A stretch of 38,202 bases of DNA. Origin: a virus. Below, piece after piece: positions 21,851 through 30,078 of this stretch. The translations under genes and the position numbers were made by a program. Each line of letters starts with the position of its first letter. The first letter of the stretch is position 1. The notes beneath the pieces are model-generated. The model was not told the origin of the DNA. It saw only the letters and a program-made list of their open reading frames with translations, and ran no database searches. Where the stretch lies: IMG/VR virus record IMGVR_UViG_3300046005_000450, positions 1 to 38,202 of that record. One strand, written 5' to 3'.

Positions 21851-23698
21851 ATGACAACTCTCGTACCTAAATTTCAGCAGACTGGCACAGGCGCAGTCAA
21901 TCGTGATTTTAATCTTAAAATTAAAGATTATGTAAGCGTTACCGATTTCGGCGCAGTAGGCAACGGTGTAGCTAATGATACGACAGCGTTTAATAATGCT
22001 ATTGCTTCAGGCAAACAAGTCTATGTGCCAGCAGGTACTTACTTAATTAATGCCACTATTAATAATAAAACAATTATATTTGGCGATGGATCTACTAAAT
22101 CTATTGTTAAGCCATTTAATACCGCTATTGCGGCTATGACTTATACATACGCTGCAACACAAAGCCCTACGTTTATTTTTTGGTCTTACCATTCAGAAGT
22201 GCGTGATTTGGGCTTTTATGGAGAGTCTAAAGTAGGAATAGGATTTACGTTTGGTACTACTGTACCAGCTAATTATGATGCCAATATGGAATTCGCTAAC
22301 AATGTAAAATTCTACGGCTGTTTCTTTTATGGATTAAATAAAGGTATTCAATTTCCGTTTGGTAACATTGGTTCTGAATTTTATTCATGTGGATTTCAAG
22401 GTAATAAATACGGCGTTTATACATTAAATAATAAATTTGGCGGCATAATGCACTCAGGGGGCAAGTATTTCTATGCTGGCGAATTTAGCGCAAATGAGTG
22501 CGCCGTATATAGTAATAATGTGGCTGATGGCGGCGGTGCAATTTGCTTTACAGACACTATTTTTGAAACTAATAATATTGCTGTATATAGTTATAACACT
22601 GCTAGTAATACAGTTCCGGTTAGTTTTACTAATGTATGGTTTGAAGGTAATGGCGCTGTTGCTAGTTATCCTGCAACTACTATTGACTTATGGACAGGCA
22701 CAACTTTAACTACGCAAACACTAGCCGCTAGAACAGTTATTATTGATGGCTCTTTAGGGCAGTATAATTTTGATAATTCATTCTTTACAGACACATACGT
22801 TAAAGCAACAAATGTTACTGTATTAGCTACTAATTGTAGGTCTGAAAATAGCCTTGGCACTAATGGGTCGCCTTGTACTGTAGATAGCGCTACTTCAAGT
22901 ATTCAATTAATAAATCCCACTACCGATATTGGATTTGCTAAAGGCGATTATATTTCTGTTTCAGGGTTAGTTCGTAACTTTAGTGAAATATCTAATAGCG
23001 CAACAAGGTCAGCAGGAAATCCTTTTAATGTAGCACCTCGTTCAGCAAAACAAAGTCTTTATGGAAATTCTTTAGCGGCTGGGGTTGCTTTTACTTCACC
23101 CGAAGTTACATCAGGTACTTTTGCTTTAACAGGCACTTCAGTAGCAGACGGTAGAATTTACTCAACTTGTAATGAATTTACAAGGGCTGCGTTTGCGGAC
23201 AATGAATTTACTAGGGTTGATACCTCTGCTATCACAACTTCAGCAGGATGGTATGTAGCTACTTTTGACGTAAAGGTAACTGCTGGTGCGCCTTTATTTT
23301 TTATTTGGGATAGAAGCGCAAGCCAATTAGCTTCTAGTATAAGCTGCCCTACCTTAAATAAATGGTATTCTTTTGCTGCTGTAGGATATTCTGCTGGATC
23401 TCAAGCGTTATTTTTAGATACTACTGGTAGCAACGCAACTTGTACATGGCGTTTATCAGCGTATCAAATACACCGTTTTGCCTCGTATGAAGAAGTGCAA
23501 GCCTTCTTAGCTAATGGTGTTTACGCAGACACATCCGTTTACACTGTAGCGTTCTTACCTGCCGTAGCAACTGTACCTGTAGGCACACGATTAGCAGTGA
23601 GTGATGCAACCGCTACTACGTTCGCGTCTACGGTAGCAGGTAATGGTGCTAATAAAGTACCTGTATATTCAGATGGCACTAACTGGAAAATAGGATAA
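21851..23698 (+). CDS. Tailspike with pectate-lyase-like beta-helix
   Basis: 615 residues. A short head-binding part is followed by VSVTDFGAVGNGVANDTTAF near residues 28-47, the hallmark start of the pectate lyase/beta-helix fold (Pectate_lyase_3 type), then a long run of beta-helix turns with Asn/Gly/aromatic pattern up to about 400. A C-terminal beta-sandwich-like part follows (ITTSAGWYVATFDVKVTAG). It probably binds and may cut surface polysaccharide of the host. No catalytic residues can be fixed from sequence alone. The gene is AT-rich compared with the surrounding virion genes, a sign of exchange. Confidence 0.85.
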   Translation: MTTLVPKFQQTGTGAVNRDFNLKIKDYVSVTDFGAVGNGVANDTTAFNNAIASGKQVYVPAGTYLINATINNKTIIFGDGSTKSIVKPFNTAIAAMTYTYAATQSPTFIFWSYHSEVRDLGFYGESKVGIGFTFGTTVPANYDANMEFANNVKFYGCFFYGLNKGIQFPFGNIGSEFYSCGFQGNKYGVYTLNNKFGGIMHSGGKYFYAGEFSANECAVYSNNVADGGGAICFTDTIFETNNIAVYSYNTASNTVPVSFTNVWFEGNGAVASYPATTIDLWTGTTLTTQTLAARTVIIDGSLGQYNFDNSFFTDTYVKATNVTVLATNCRSENSLGTNGSPCTVDSATSSIQLINPTTDIGFAKGDYISVSGLVRNFSEISNSATRSAGNPFNVAPRSAKQSLYGNSLAAGVAFTSPEVTSGTFALTGTSVADGRIYSTCNEFTRAAFADNEFTRVDTSAITTSAGWYVATFDVKVTAGAPLFFIWDRSASQLASSISCPTLNKWYSFAAVGYSAGSQALFLDTTGSNATCTWRLSAYQIHRFASYEEVQAFLANGVYADTSVYTVAFLPAVATVPVGTRLAVSDATATTFASTVAGNGANKVPVYSDGTNWKIG

Positions 23699-23967
23699 TG
23701 GAAAAACTATTCTCACTGTTTATGAAGTTGTCTAGCCCACGTATTCCTGTACGTGTCGATCTACAAGCGCACTTTGCTACAGGCGCTATCCTGGCCTTTG
23801 TAGCATATTATGCTATAGGCTACTGGGCTTTACTGCTTGTATCTATGGTAGCTGGCGCAAAAGAATGGTATGATTACAAGCATCCTGGTCATACCGTAGA
23901 TTTTTATGATTGGGTAGCCACGGTTTTAGGGGCTATTGTTACACTAGGAGTTATATATGGCACTTAA
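23698..23967 (+). CDS. Small two-span membrane protein, 89 aa
   Basis: Two hydrophobic segments near residues 29-52 and 70-88 with a conserved-looking hydrophilic link, GAKEWYDYKHPGHTVDFYDW. The QAHFATGAILAF start and the GAKEWYDxxxxGxxxDxxDW part resemble DUF2279/YfiM-like membrane proteins and small phage membrane proteins of unknown role. It is coupled to the tailspike (TAATG) and overlaps the next gene by 11 bases. A holin role is possible, but a separate lysis cassette lies downstream, so this stays open. Confidence 0.7.
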   Translation: MEKLFSLFMKLSSPRIPVRVDLQAHFATGAILAFVAYYAIGYWALLLVSMVAGAKEWYDYKHPGHTVDFYDWVATVLGAIVTLGVIYGT

Positions 23968-24454
23968 CTTATCCCCTTTAGGCGGCGCAGGCTGGCAGTT
24001 CTTTGATAATAATGGTGTGCCTTTAGCAGGCGGCCTATTATATTCTTACGCCGCTGGTACGACTACTCCTCTTGCAACTTACACTACTAGCTCAGGTTCA
24101 ACAGCTAACTCAAACCCCATCGTATTAGATGCCGCAGGTAGACCGCCTAATGAAATGTGGCTAACTGCTGTCGCATATAAACTTGTGCTAAAAACATCTG
24201 TTGGTGTGCAATTATGGTCTATGGACAATATTGCAGGGCTACCTTCAGCAGGTCAACAAGATGATCAAGTAGCTACAGCAAATCAAACAGCGTTTACTGT
24301 GGGCTTCTCTTATACCGTGGGCAATAATAGCCTAAGCGTATTGGTCAATGGGTCTAAACAAATTATTACATTAAACTACGTCGAAACCAATAGCACAACT
24401 ATTACATTTGTAAGCGGTTTAAATGCGGGCGACGTTGTGGAGTTTGTACAGTAA
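23957..24454 (+). CDS. Fibre-type structural protein, 165 aa
   Basis: Starts MALNLSPLGGAGWQFFDNNG and continues VPLAGGLLYSYAAGTTTPLATYT, then IVLDAAGRPPNEMW, a very common phage N-terminal domain of tailspikes and fibres. The remainder (FTVGFSYTVGNNSLSVLVNG) is a beta-type domain typical of exposed fibre parts. It is too short for a complete spike, so it may be a separate adaptor or short fibre that joins the virion near the tail. Start overlaps the preceding gene; its stop overlaps the next start. Confidence 0.75.
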   Translation: MALNLSPLGGAGWQFFDNNGVPLAGGLLYSYAAGTTTPLATYTTSSGSTANSNPIVLDAAGRPPNEMWLTAVAYKLVLKTSVGVQLWSMDNIAGLPSAGQQDDQVATANQTAFTVGFSYTVGNNSLSVLVNGSKQIITLNYVETNSTTITFVSGLNAGDVVEFVQ

Positions 24455-24924
24455 TGCCAACAATGTCTCAAGAATGGCTAGACCAAAACCAAGCGAATAA
24501 ACAACGCTGGTTCTTAGGGCATGCAGAAGCGATAGACTTTATAAACTGTTTCTTTTCTGCGGTTGAGTTGTGGGATGATTTAATTGATAAAGACGTTGAG
24601 GTATCGGATGACTTTATTAATACGGTGTTTACAAACTTAATGTTTGTTCTACCGCAAAACAAATGGTTTACCGATAACAGCCAGTATTATGCGCCGTTGA
24701 TTATGGCGTCAATTAATGGCTTTCTCGATGCCAACGAAATGTGTAAGAGTGATAAAATACACTTACGCAACTTAGCTTTTCATATCCGTAATTTTGGGAT
24801 AGAGTTGCATATCGCAACTGCTTTCCTACTAGGCGGGTATAAACACATGCGTGAAGTTTCACGCGATATACGCGAGTTTTACGCGTTTGAGTCTTTTGAA
24901 GAATGGGAGATTAATCATGGCTGA
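24454..24924 (+). CDS. Hypothetical protein, 156 aa
   Basis: Helical protein rich in Trp, Phe and Asp/Glu, beginning MPTMSQEWLDQNQANKQRWF. A segment with YAPLIMASINGFLDANEMC and LRNLAFHIRNFGIELHIATAF occupies the middle and end. No signal peptide or enzyme motif is visible. Similar short proteins occur before the ejection protein genes of P22-like phages; a role in virion assembly or injection is likely by position. It overlaps the next gene start by 8 bases. Confidence 0.72.
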   Translation: MPTMSQEWLDQNQANKQRWFLGHAEAIDFINCFFSAVELWDDLIDKDVEVSDDFINTVFTNLMFVLPQNKWFTDNSQYYAPLIMASINGFLDANEMCKSDKIHLRNLAFHIRNFGIELHIATAFLLGGYKHMREVSRDIREFYAFESFEEWEINHG

Positions 24925-25672
24925 TCCAGTCACCGCCATTGTTGGCGGAGGAAGTGTAGTAAGTGGGGTAATGGGTGCTAAAGCCGCTAAGAGTGCGGCT
25001 AGAACACAAGCTGCCTCAGCAGACCGCGCCGCCGATTTACAGCAAGAACAGTTTGAACGCAGCATAGAACTGAACGCCCCATTCCGAGAGGCGGGGCTAA
25101 CTGCACAAAACAAACTGCTAGACTACATGGGCTTGTCAGAAGGTGCTGGCGGTAAGTACGCTAAAGACTTTAGCATGGCAGACTTCCAACAAGACCCAGG
25201 CTATGCGTTCCGTATGTCCGAAGGCATGAAAGCATTAGATCGCACGGCAGCGTCTAGGGGCGGTTTGCTGTCAGGCGCTACTTTACGTGGTGCTACACGG
25301 TTTGGACAAGACATGGCGTCACAAGAGTACACCAACGCGTTTAACCGTTATCAAACCAACCGTGCTAACCAGCTAAACCCATTACAAAGTCTAATGGGCG
25401 CAGGTCAGACTGCCGCAGGAAATGTAGGCGCGGCAGGACAAAACTACGCTACTAACGCTGGTAACGCTTACATGAACGCCGCTAATGCCCGCGCATCAGG
25501 TTACGTTGGCTCAGCTAACGCATGGTCTAACGCATTAGGCGGTGCAGCTAACACGTATAACCAAAATCAAATGATGAACAGATTTTTCCCTCAAGGTGGC
25601 AATGCTGCCGCCGTCGGCGGTGTCGGCGCAAACCCTTACTATTCGTCCGTAAGCGGTGGAATGGTTATTTAA
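24917..25672 (+). CDS. DNA ejection protein, P22 gp7-like
   Basis: 251 residues. It starts MADPVTAIVGGGSVVSGVMG, a hydrophobic Gly-rich N-terminus, then a charged coiled-coil segment (AASADRAADLQQEQFERS), PFREAGLTAQNKLLDYMG and DPGYAFRMSEGMKALDRTAA, all typical of phage gp7-like injection proteins, and ends in a long Ala/Asn/Gly-rich tail. It is released into the host envelope with the DNA to form part of the ejection channel. I chose the ATG at 24917 because it gives the usual family start; a longer frame exists but overlaps the previous gene extensively. Confidence 0.82.
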   Translation: MADPVTAIVGGGSVVSGVMGAKAAKSAARTQAASADRAADLQQEQFERSIELNAPFREAGLTAQNKLLDYMGLSEGAGGKYAKDFSMADFQQDPGYAFRMSEGMKALDRTAASRGGLLSGATLRGATRFGQDMASQEYTNAFNRYQTNRANQLNPLQSLMGAGQTAAGNVGAAGQNYATNAGNAYMNAANARASGYVGSANAWSNALGGAANTYNQNQMMNRFFPQGGNAAAVGGVGANPYYSSVSGGMVI

Positions 25673-25685
25673 AGGATAACTAATT

Positions 25686-26978
25686 ATGGCTATTGATTCA
25701 AGTATTGCTTTAGGTGTTAAGCCCATACAGTTAGAATCGCCCATCAATCAGATGGCAAAAATGTATGAGATGCAAAATGCTGTTCAGTCCAATCAACTTA
25801 ATAAGATGAAGATGGATGAGTACACGCGTGGCGTGGCTGAAGCTGAACAGTTTAAAAATGCACTCGCGCAATCTAATGATGAAACAGCCATTAGAAATGC
25901 GTTCTACGCCAAAGGCGATGTCAAGGGATATAACGACTATTTAAAATCCGTAGCAGAACAGAAAAAGCTAGACCTTGAAGCTACAAACTTGGGTTACTCA
26001 GGGCAAGAGACGCAAGGTAAAGTAGCTAAACAAAAGCAAGAGTTTGTAGCTCAAGCGTTCCGCAATATAGCGCAAAACCCATCTAATGAGAATATCACCG
26101 CATGGGGTCAAGACGCGGTGTTAAATAAACACTTTACGCTTGAACAAGCTAACGGCATTGTTAATCAGTTAACATCAATGCCTGTAGATCAACGCCGGGC
26201 ATTTTTAGCTAGTCAAGGCGCAAGCGCTGGCGAATTAAAACCAAATATTCAAATGCAAAACTTGGGTGGTACCTCTAACGTATTATCTGTTCCAGCTTTT
26301 GGGGGCGCACCTACAACATTAAGTTCAACTAGAATCACCGCAGACCCAGGTCAATTAATGACAGATGCGCGTGAACGTGAGCGTATTAGACAAGGTGATC
26401 GTAGAGATGTTGTTGCATCTACGCTTACTGATGCAGCAGGTAATGTAACGCAATATAATAAGTTTGGTGAATTAGTAGGTACTAAGCCAAATGCGGGTAA
26501 ACCTAGCGCTACGTTTGAAAAAACTAAAGCCGCTAAACAACAATTGGGGTTAGATTTAGATTTAGCAATCAAAGAATTAACAGATGCTACTAAAAAAGGT
26601 GGGCTAATTGAAACGGCTACTGGTAGCGGTGCAGGCGCACTTCGTGATATGGGCGCAGGCTTTTTTGGCAGAACTACAGCGGGTGCAGAAGCACTTGGCG
26701 CATTACAACCTATCTATGATAAGGTACTTAAAATGGTTCCGCGCTTTGAAGGCCCTCAATCAGATAAAGATACTATATCGTATAATAAAGCCGCCGGTGA
26801 CTTAGGTAACCCTAACGCACCTACAGGTAAAAAACTTGCCGCAGCTAAAACAATACTTCGCTTAATGAAAGACCGTAAAGCAGAGTTTTTAACCCGTGAT
26901 TTGGCTGAAGGCGGCGCAATAGCACCTTCGGCTAATCCTGATGTAGACGCATTATTACAAAAATATAGTCAGGAGTAA
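25686..26978 (+). CDS. Putative DNA ejection/internal virion protein, 430 aa
   Basis: Mostly helical protein with coiled-coil character (MQNAVQSNQLNKMKMDEYTRG near residues 29-49, in parts) and a Lys/Ala/Gln-rich central part. It lies between the gp7-like gene and the 656-residue gene, the slot of P22 gp20/gp16. It has a strong ribosome site (AAGGATAAC). No enzyme motif is seen. A role in DNA ejection is inferred from order and composition. Confidence 0.75.
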   Translation: MAIDSSIALGVKPIQLESPINQMAKMYEMQNAVQSNQLNKMKMDEYTRGVAEAEQFKNALAQSNDETAIRNAFYAKGDVKGYNDYLKSVAEQKKLDLEATNLGYSGQETQGKVAKQKQEFVAQAFRNIAQNPSNENITAWGQDAVLNKHFTLEQANGIVNQLTSMPVDQRRAFLASQGASAGELKPNIQMQNLGGTSNVLSVPAFGGAPTTLSSTRITADPGQLMTDARERERIRQGDRRDVVASTLTDAAGNVTQYNKFGELVGTKPNAGKPSATFEKTKAAKQQLGLDLDLAIKELTDATKKGGLIETATGSGAGALRDMGAGFFGRTTAGAEALGALQPIYDKVLKMVPRFEGPQSDKDTISYNKAAGDLGNPNAPTGKKLAAAKTILRLMKDRKAEFLTRDLAEGGAIAPSANPDVDALLQKYSQE

Positions 26979-26982
26979 TACT

Positions 26983-28953
26983 ATGGCTACGCTTGATCAA
27001 TTAAATGCAGCTTTAATAAAAGCTGATGCAGCGGGGAATGTAGATGACGCAAGAGCTTTTGCGGCTGAAATACGCCGCATGCGAAGCGAAACTAGCGCAG
27101 CGCCCACTACTGAAGTTAAGCCGGATTCAATACCAGCTAGACAAACACCGGCGACATTAGGTGAAAAAATAGTAGGATCACCTGTAGGTAGATTTGCTTT
27201 AGGCGCCGCTGAATTACCTATGGGCGTAGGCAGATTTGTTGAAAATGCCGCAATGGCTGCGGGCGTACCTGGTATTGGCGGCATAGGTAATACGTGGGAT
27301 AAACTTCAAGCCATGAAACAAAAAGGCATGAACGCGCCGACTGAACTATCTAGCTATGACCCTATGGGTATTGCAAAACGTGCAGGCGGTGAAATGCTGT
27401 ATAGAGCTGGCGAAGCTGTAGGCTTAGACCCTAGGTCATGGGACATTACAGGTGGAATGGGCGCAACCGTTACGTCAGGTGGCGTATTAAATAAACTTGC
27501 GCCTGCGGCTACGTTAGGTAAACAAGTGCTTCAAGGCGCTGGCGTTGGTGCTGGATTAGGCTTAGTCAACCCTAATGCAAAAGATTTAGGTTCTAACGTA
27601 GAAAATGCAGCCTTGGGTGCAGCCTTGGGTACAATTATTCCAGTTAGCACCGTTGCCGCAGCTAAGGCTTTAGGCTGGGGATATGACATAGCAACAGGTA
27701 AACTTTTCCAAAAACAAGCTGGTAAAATACTTCGTGAAGTAGCAGGAGAAGATGTTAACGCGTTGGCTGCGGCAGGTAGAGCTGCGGCGCCTGAATTAAC
27801 TGGCGCACAAGCCGCTGCGGGTATTCCTAATACGCAAATACAAGCGCTTGGTGAGTTAGCATCAGGCCGAAACACAGGTAATGTGTTTAGTAAAAAAGCC
27901 GCGTTAGCAACGCAGGATGCACAATCAGTATTGAATAACCTTGCTGGCGGCGCTACGCAAGCTGAATCAGCGTTAGCTAGAAAAGGAACTAAAGCGGCAT
28001 TAGGTACCATAACTACTCCTATGCGTGAAGCTCAACTTAAAGCGGCGGCGCCTTCATTAGACACATCTACTATAACGTCATCTATTGACACTAAATTGGC
28101 AGACCCAGCTATAGGGGTAAGCGATGTTAATAAACGCGTCTTAACAGCAGTCAAAAGAAAAATTGAAGACTGGACTGCTAAAAATGGCGGAGTTATAGAT
28201 CCTGTAGCGTTATATGACATTCGTAAAAATACAGTCGGCGAAGTAATTGATCGATTAATTGATAAGGCCGACCCTAAAGCCTCAGCTAAATACGGCGCAA
28301 AACTATTATCTGAAATTAATCCTTTGATTGACGACGCAATTGAAGCGGCTGGTGGAACAGGATGGCGTCAATATCTATCTACTTATTCCGAAGGTCTAAA
28401 AGACATTGAACGTCAAAAAATGGCGTCCGTATTAAGTGATTTATACCGTAATAAATCATACGATAAATTCCGCGCTATTATTGAAGGTAATGATACTAAG
28501 GCTGTAACTAATATTTTTGGCCCAGGCAATGTGGATATTAAAACACTAATGGGCGATAAAATACTACCTTTACAAAAAATATCTGACGATTTAAAACGTA
28601 CGTCAGAAATGACAGATTTAGCAAAACAAGGCGCAATTGGATTAAAAGACATACTTAGTAGTGATGCTACAAAATTGCGTTTACCGGCGTTGTTTAGCCG
28701 TGTAGCTACAGTAACTAATAAAGTTTTAGATGGGTTAGAATTTAAAGTTAACCGCGCCACATTTGCTGCACTTGAAAAAGGTATGCAATCAGGCAAAAGC
28801 ATGGCTGATTTGATTAAGTCTTTACCTACCAGTCAACAAGATGATGTATTACGCGCATTAGCTGATCCTAAAGTAGCAAGACAAATTACAATGCAAACAT
28901 CACGTAATGCCCTTGCGCCTGAACAACAAAATCAAAACGCTTTAGCCCAATAA
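26983..28953 (+). CDS. Large internal virion/ejection protein, 656 aa
   Basis: N-terminal helical part with LGEKIVGSPVGRFALGAAELPMG near residues 58-80 (in parts: GEKIVGSPVGRF, ALGAAELPMGVGRF), then Gly/Ala-rich hydrophobic stretches near 160-235 (GKQVLQGAGVGAGLGLV, ALGAALGTIIPVSTVAAAKA) that could enter a membrane, then a long helical C-terminal half with DIRKNTVGEVIDRLIDK. This is a frequent layout in podophage ejection proteins. It ends the virion-gene block just before the lysis genes. No muramidase or protease motif is visible. Function by context. Confidence 0.75.
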   Translation: MATLDQLNAALIKADAAGNVDDARAFAAEIRRMRSETSAAPTTEVKPDSIPARQTPATLGEKIVGSPVGRFALGAAELPMGVGRFVENAAMAAGVPGIGGIGNTWDKLQAMKQKGMNAPTELSSYDPMGIAKRAGGEMLYRAGEAVGLDPRSWDITGGMGATVTSGGVLNKLAPAATLGKQVLQGAGVGAGLGLVNPNAKDLGSNVENAALGAALGTIIPVSTVAAAKALGWGYDIATGKLFQKQAGKILREVAGEDVNALAAAGRAAAPELTGAQAAAGIPNTQIQALGELASGRNTGNVFSKKAALATQDAQSVLNNLAGGATQAESALARKGTKAALGTITTPMREAQLKAAAPSLDTSTITSSIDTKLADPAIGVSDVNKRVLTAVKRKIEDWTAKNGGVIDPVALYDIRKNTVGEVIDRLIDKADPKASAKYGAKLLSEINPLIDDAIEAAGGTGWRQYLSTYSEGLKDIERQKMASVLSDLYRNKSYDKFRAIIEGNDTKAVTNIFGPGNVDIKTLMGDKILPLQKISDDLKRTSEMTDLAKQGAIGLKDILSSDATKLRLPALFSRVATVTNKVLDGLEFKVNRATFAALEKGMQSGKSMADLIKSLPTSQQDDVLRALADPKVARQITMQTSRNALAPEQQNQNALAQ

Positions 28954-28965
28954 GGTAGAATAATA

Positions 28966-29226
28966 ATGGACGATCAAACAACACGCCTCAATCGTATAGA
29001 AGAAAAGCTGGACAAAGTGTCTGAAGCGATTGTTTCATTGGCCCGCATGGAAGAACGAATGATTACGTTGTTCAAACGCATGGACAACTACGACGACCAT
29101 CACCGCGCCTTAGAAGGCCGTGTAACTAAGGTCGAAGTGTCGCATGCGTCAGGCGCATGGGTTGAGCGCGTGGTGTGGGTCATAGTTTGCGGTATCATCA
29201 TGGGGACTTTATACCTTGGTAAATAG
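28966..29226 (+). CDS. Coiled-coil protein with C-terminal membrane anchor, 86 aa
   Basis: Starts MDDQTTRLNRIEEKLDKVSE, continues with coiled coil (ARMEERMITLFKRMDNYD) and ends in one hydrophobic segment near residues 67-85 (VERVVWVIVCGIIMGTLYLG). The layout (soluble coil, single tail anchor) is common for small proteins in phage lysis cassettes, some related to haemolysin XhlA-type proteins. It could be a holin partner or an antiholin. It overlaps the endolysin gene by 11 bases. Confidence 0.75.
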   Translation: MDDQTTRLNRIEEKLDKVSEAIVSLARMEERMITLFKRMDNYDDHHRALEGRVTKVEVSHASGAWVERVVWVIVCGIIMGTLYLGK

Positions 29227-29632
29227 CCGTAGTTTGTCTGATTTACATCCTAAAGTCGCTGCTATGTGCAAGGCTTTTATTGAAGAATGTGATAAGAAAG
29301 GCATTGACGTACTGATAACATCCACGTATCGTGATGCAGACAGTCAAACAGCGCTCTACAATCAAGGCCGCACAAAGCCTGGCAACATAGTAACTAATGC
29401 CAAGGCGGGGCAGTCTTTTCATAATTGGAAAGTCGCGTTTGACTTCTGTCCTATCGTTAACGGCAAATGCCAGTGGAACGATAAGGGCTTGTTTGCAACC
29501 TGCGGCGCTATCGCAGAAAGCGTAGGGCTTGAATGGGCTGGTCGATGGACTGGCAAGTTTAAGGAAACGGCGCACTGTCAGTTTACCGGCGGTCTGTCAC
29601 TACTCGATTTTCAAAAGGGGAAGACAATATGA
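29216..29632 (+). CDS. Endolysin, M15-family peptidase
   Basis: 138-residue peptidoglycan peptidase of the L-alanyl-D-glutamate/D-Ala-D-Ala peptidase (M15) family. It has ITSTYRDADSQTALYNQGR near residues 34-52, zinc ligands in SFHNWKVAFDF (His69, Asp76) and AHCQF (His120), and a Trp-rich active-site region (EWAGRW). There is no signal peptide, so it should need a holin. The best start is TTG at 29216, giving the family-typical NSRSLSDLHPKV beginning; no ATG lies nearby. It is followed at once by the holin-like gene (ATGA overlap). Confidence 0.9.
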   Translation: MVNSRSLSDLHPKVAAMCKAFIEECDKKGIDVLITSTYRDADSQTALYNQGRTKPGNIVTNAKAGQSFHNWKVAFDFCPIVNGKCQWNDKGLFATCGAIAESVGLEWAGRWTGKFKETAHCQFTGGLSLLDFQKGKTI

Positions 29633-29799
29633 AAGCATATCTAATTGAACGACTTAAAGAAGCATCTACATGGCGCGGTATCGTAGCGCTATTAACCGCC
29701 ATTGGCGTATCGCTATCACCAGAGCAAGGCGACGCGATTGTAGCCTTGGGTCTAGCCGCCATCGGTACATTAGGTGTATTCACAGCGGACAAAAAGTAA
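29629..29799 (+). CDS. Holin-like protein, 56 aa
   Basis: Starts MKAYLIERLKEASTWRGIVA; the ERLKExSTWRG start, a hydrophobic stretch (IVALLTAIGVSLS), a short turn with SPEQGDAI and a second hydrophobic stretch (VALGLAAIGTLGVF) followed by a charged end are typical of a widespread family of short phage holin-type proteins. It probably makes holes in the inner membrane to release or activate the endolysin. It overlaps both neighbours by a few bases. Confidence 0.8.
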   Translation: MKAYLIERLKEASTWRGIVALLTAIGVSLSPEQGDAIVALGLAAIGTLGVFTADKK

Positions 29800-30005
29800 T
29801 GACCGCTATTCTTGCTATCATAGACCGCCTGCTACTTTTAGTAGTAAGGTGGGCTGTGGCAAGAGAACAGGCGAAAGCCCAAAGGTTACGCGATGCAATT
29901 GAAGAAAACCCTGCTGATTGGTATATTGCTCATTTTGACAGCGTGTCAAACCCAGCAAACACTCCTGCCGACAAAACCACACCTGACGATACAAAAGCAA
30001 GCTGA
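29799..30005 (+). CDS. i-spanin-like (Rz-type) protein, 68 aa
   Basis: Starts MTAILAIIDRLLLLVVRWAV, a single hydrophobic anchor, then a charged helix (REQAKAQRLRDAIEENPADW) and a Pro/Thr-rich end. The NPADWYxAHFDxVS part is frequent in short phage proteins of the lysis region. It contains the start of the lipoprotein gene in another frame, as Rz and Rz1 genes do. It is shorter than classical Rz, so the inner-membrane spanin role is probable but not certain. Confidence 0.68.
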   Translation: MTAILAIIDRLLLLVVRWAVAREQAKAQRLRDAIEENPADWYIAHFDSVSNPANTPADKTTPDDTKAS

Positions 30006-30078
30006 CGGCGGCATCTGCTTAGATAGGGACAACGCTGCTAAGTTGGGCGTTTACATCCTTGAACTGGAACGCAGATGA
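29893..30078 (+). CDS. o-spanin-like lipoprotein (Rz1-type), 61 aa
   Basis: Starts MQLKKTLLIGILLILTACQTQ, a lipoprotein signal peptide with the lipobox LTAC at residues 15-18, so Cys18 would be lipidated and the mature part anchored in the outer membrane. The gene starts inside the Rz-like gene in a different frame and extends past it, a classic Rz1 layout. The mature part has KADGG-like QKQADGGICLDRDNAAKLG. It would link with the inner spanin to disrupt the outer membrane. Start overlap with the next gene by ATGA. Confidence 0.8.
   Translation: MQLKKTLLIGILLILTACQTQQTLLPTKPHLTIQKQADGGICLDRDNAAKLGVYILELERR

Noticed and set aside
27531-28010. 159-codon minus-strand frame in the ejection protein gene
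   Set aside because: Complement of an Ala/Gly-rich coding sequence; no motif.
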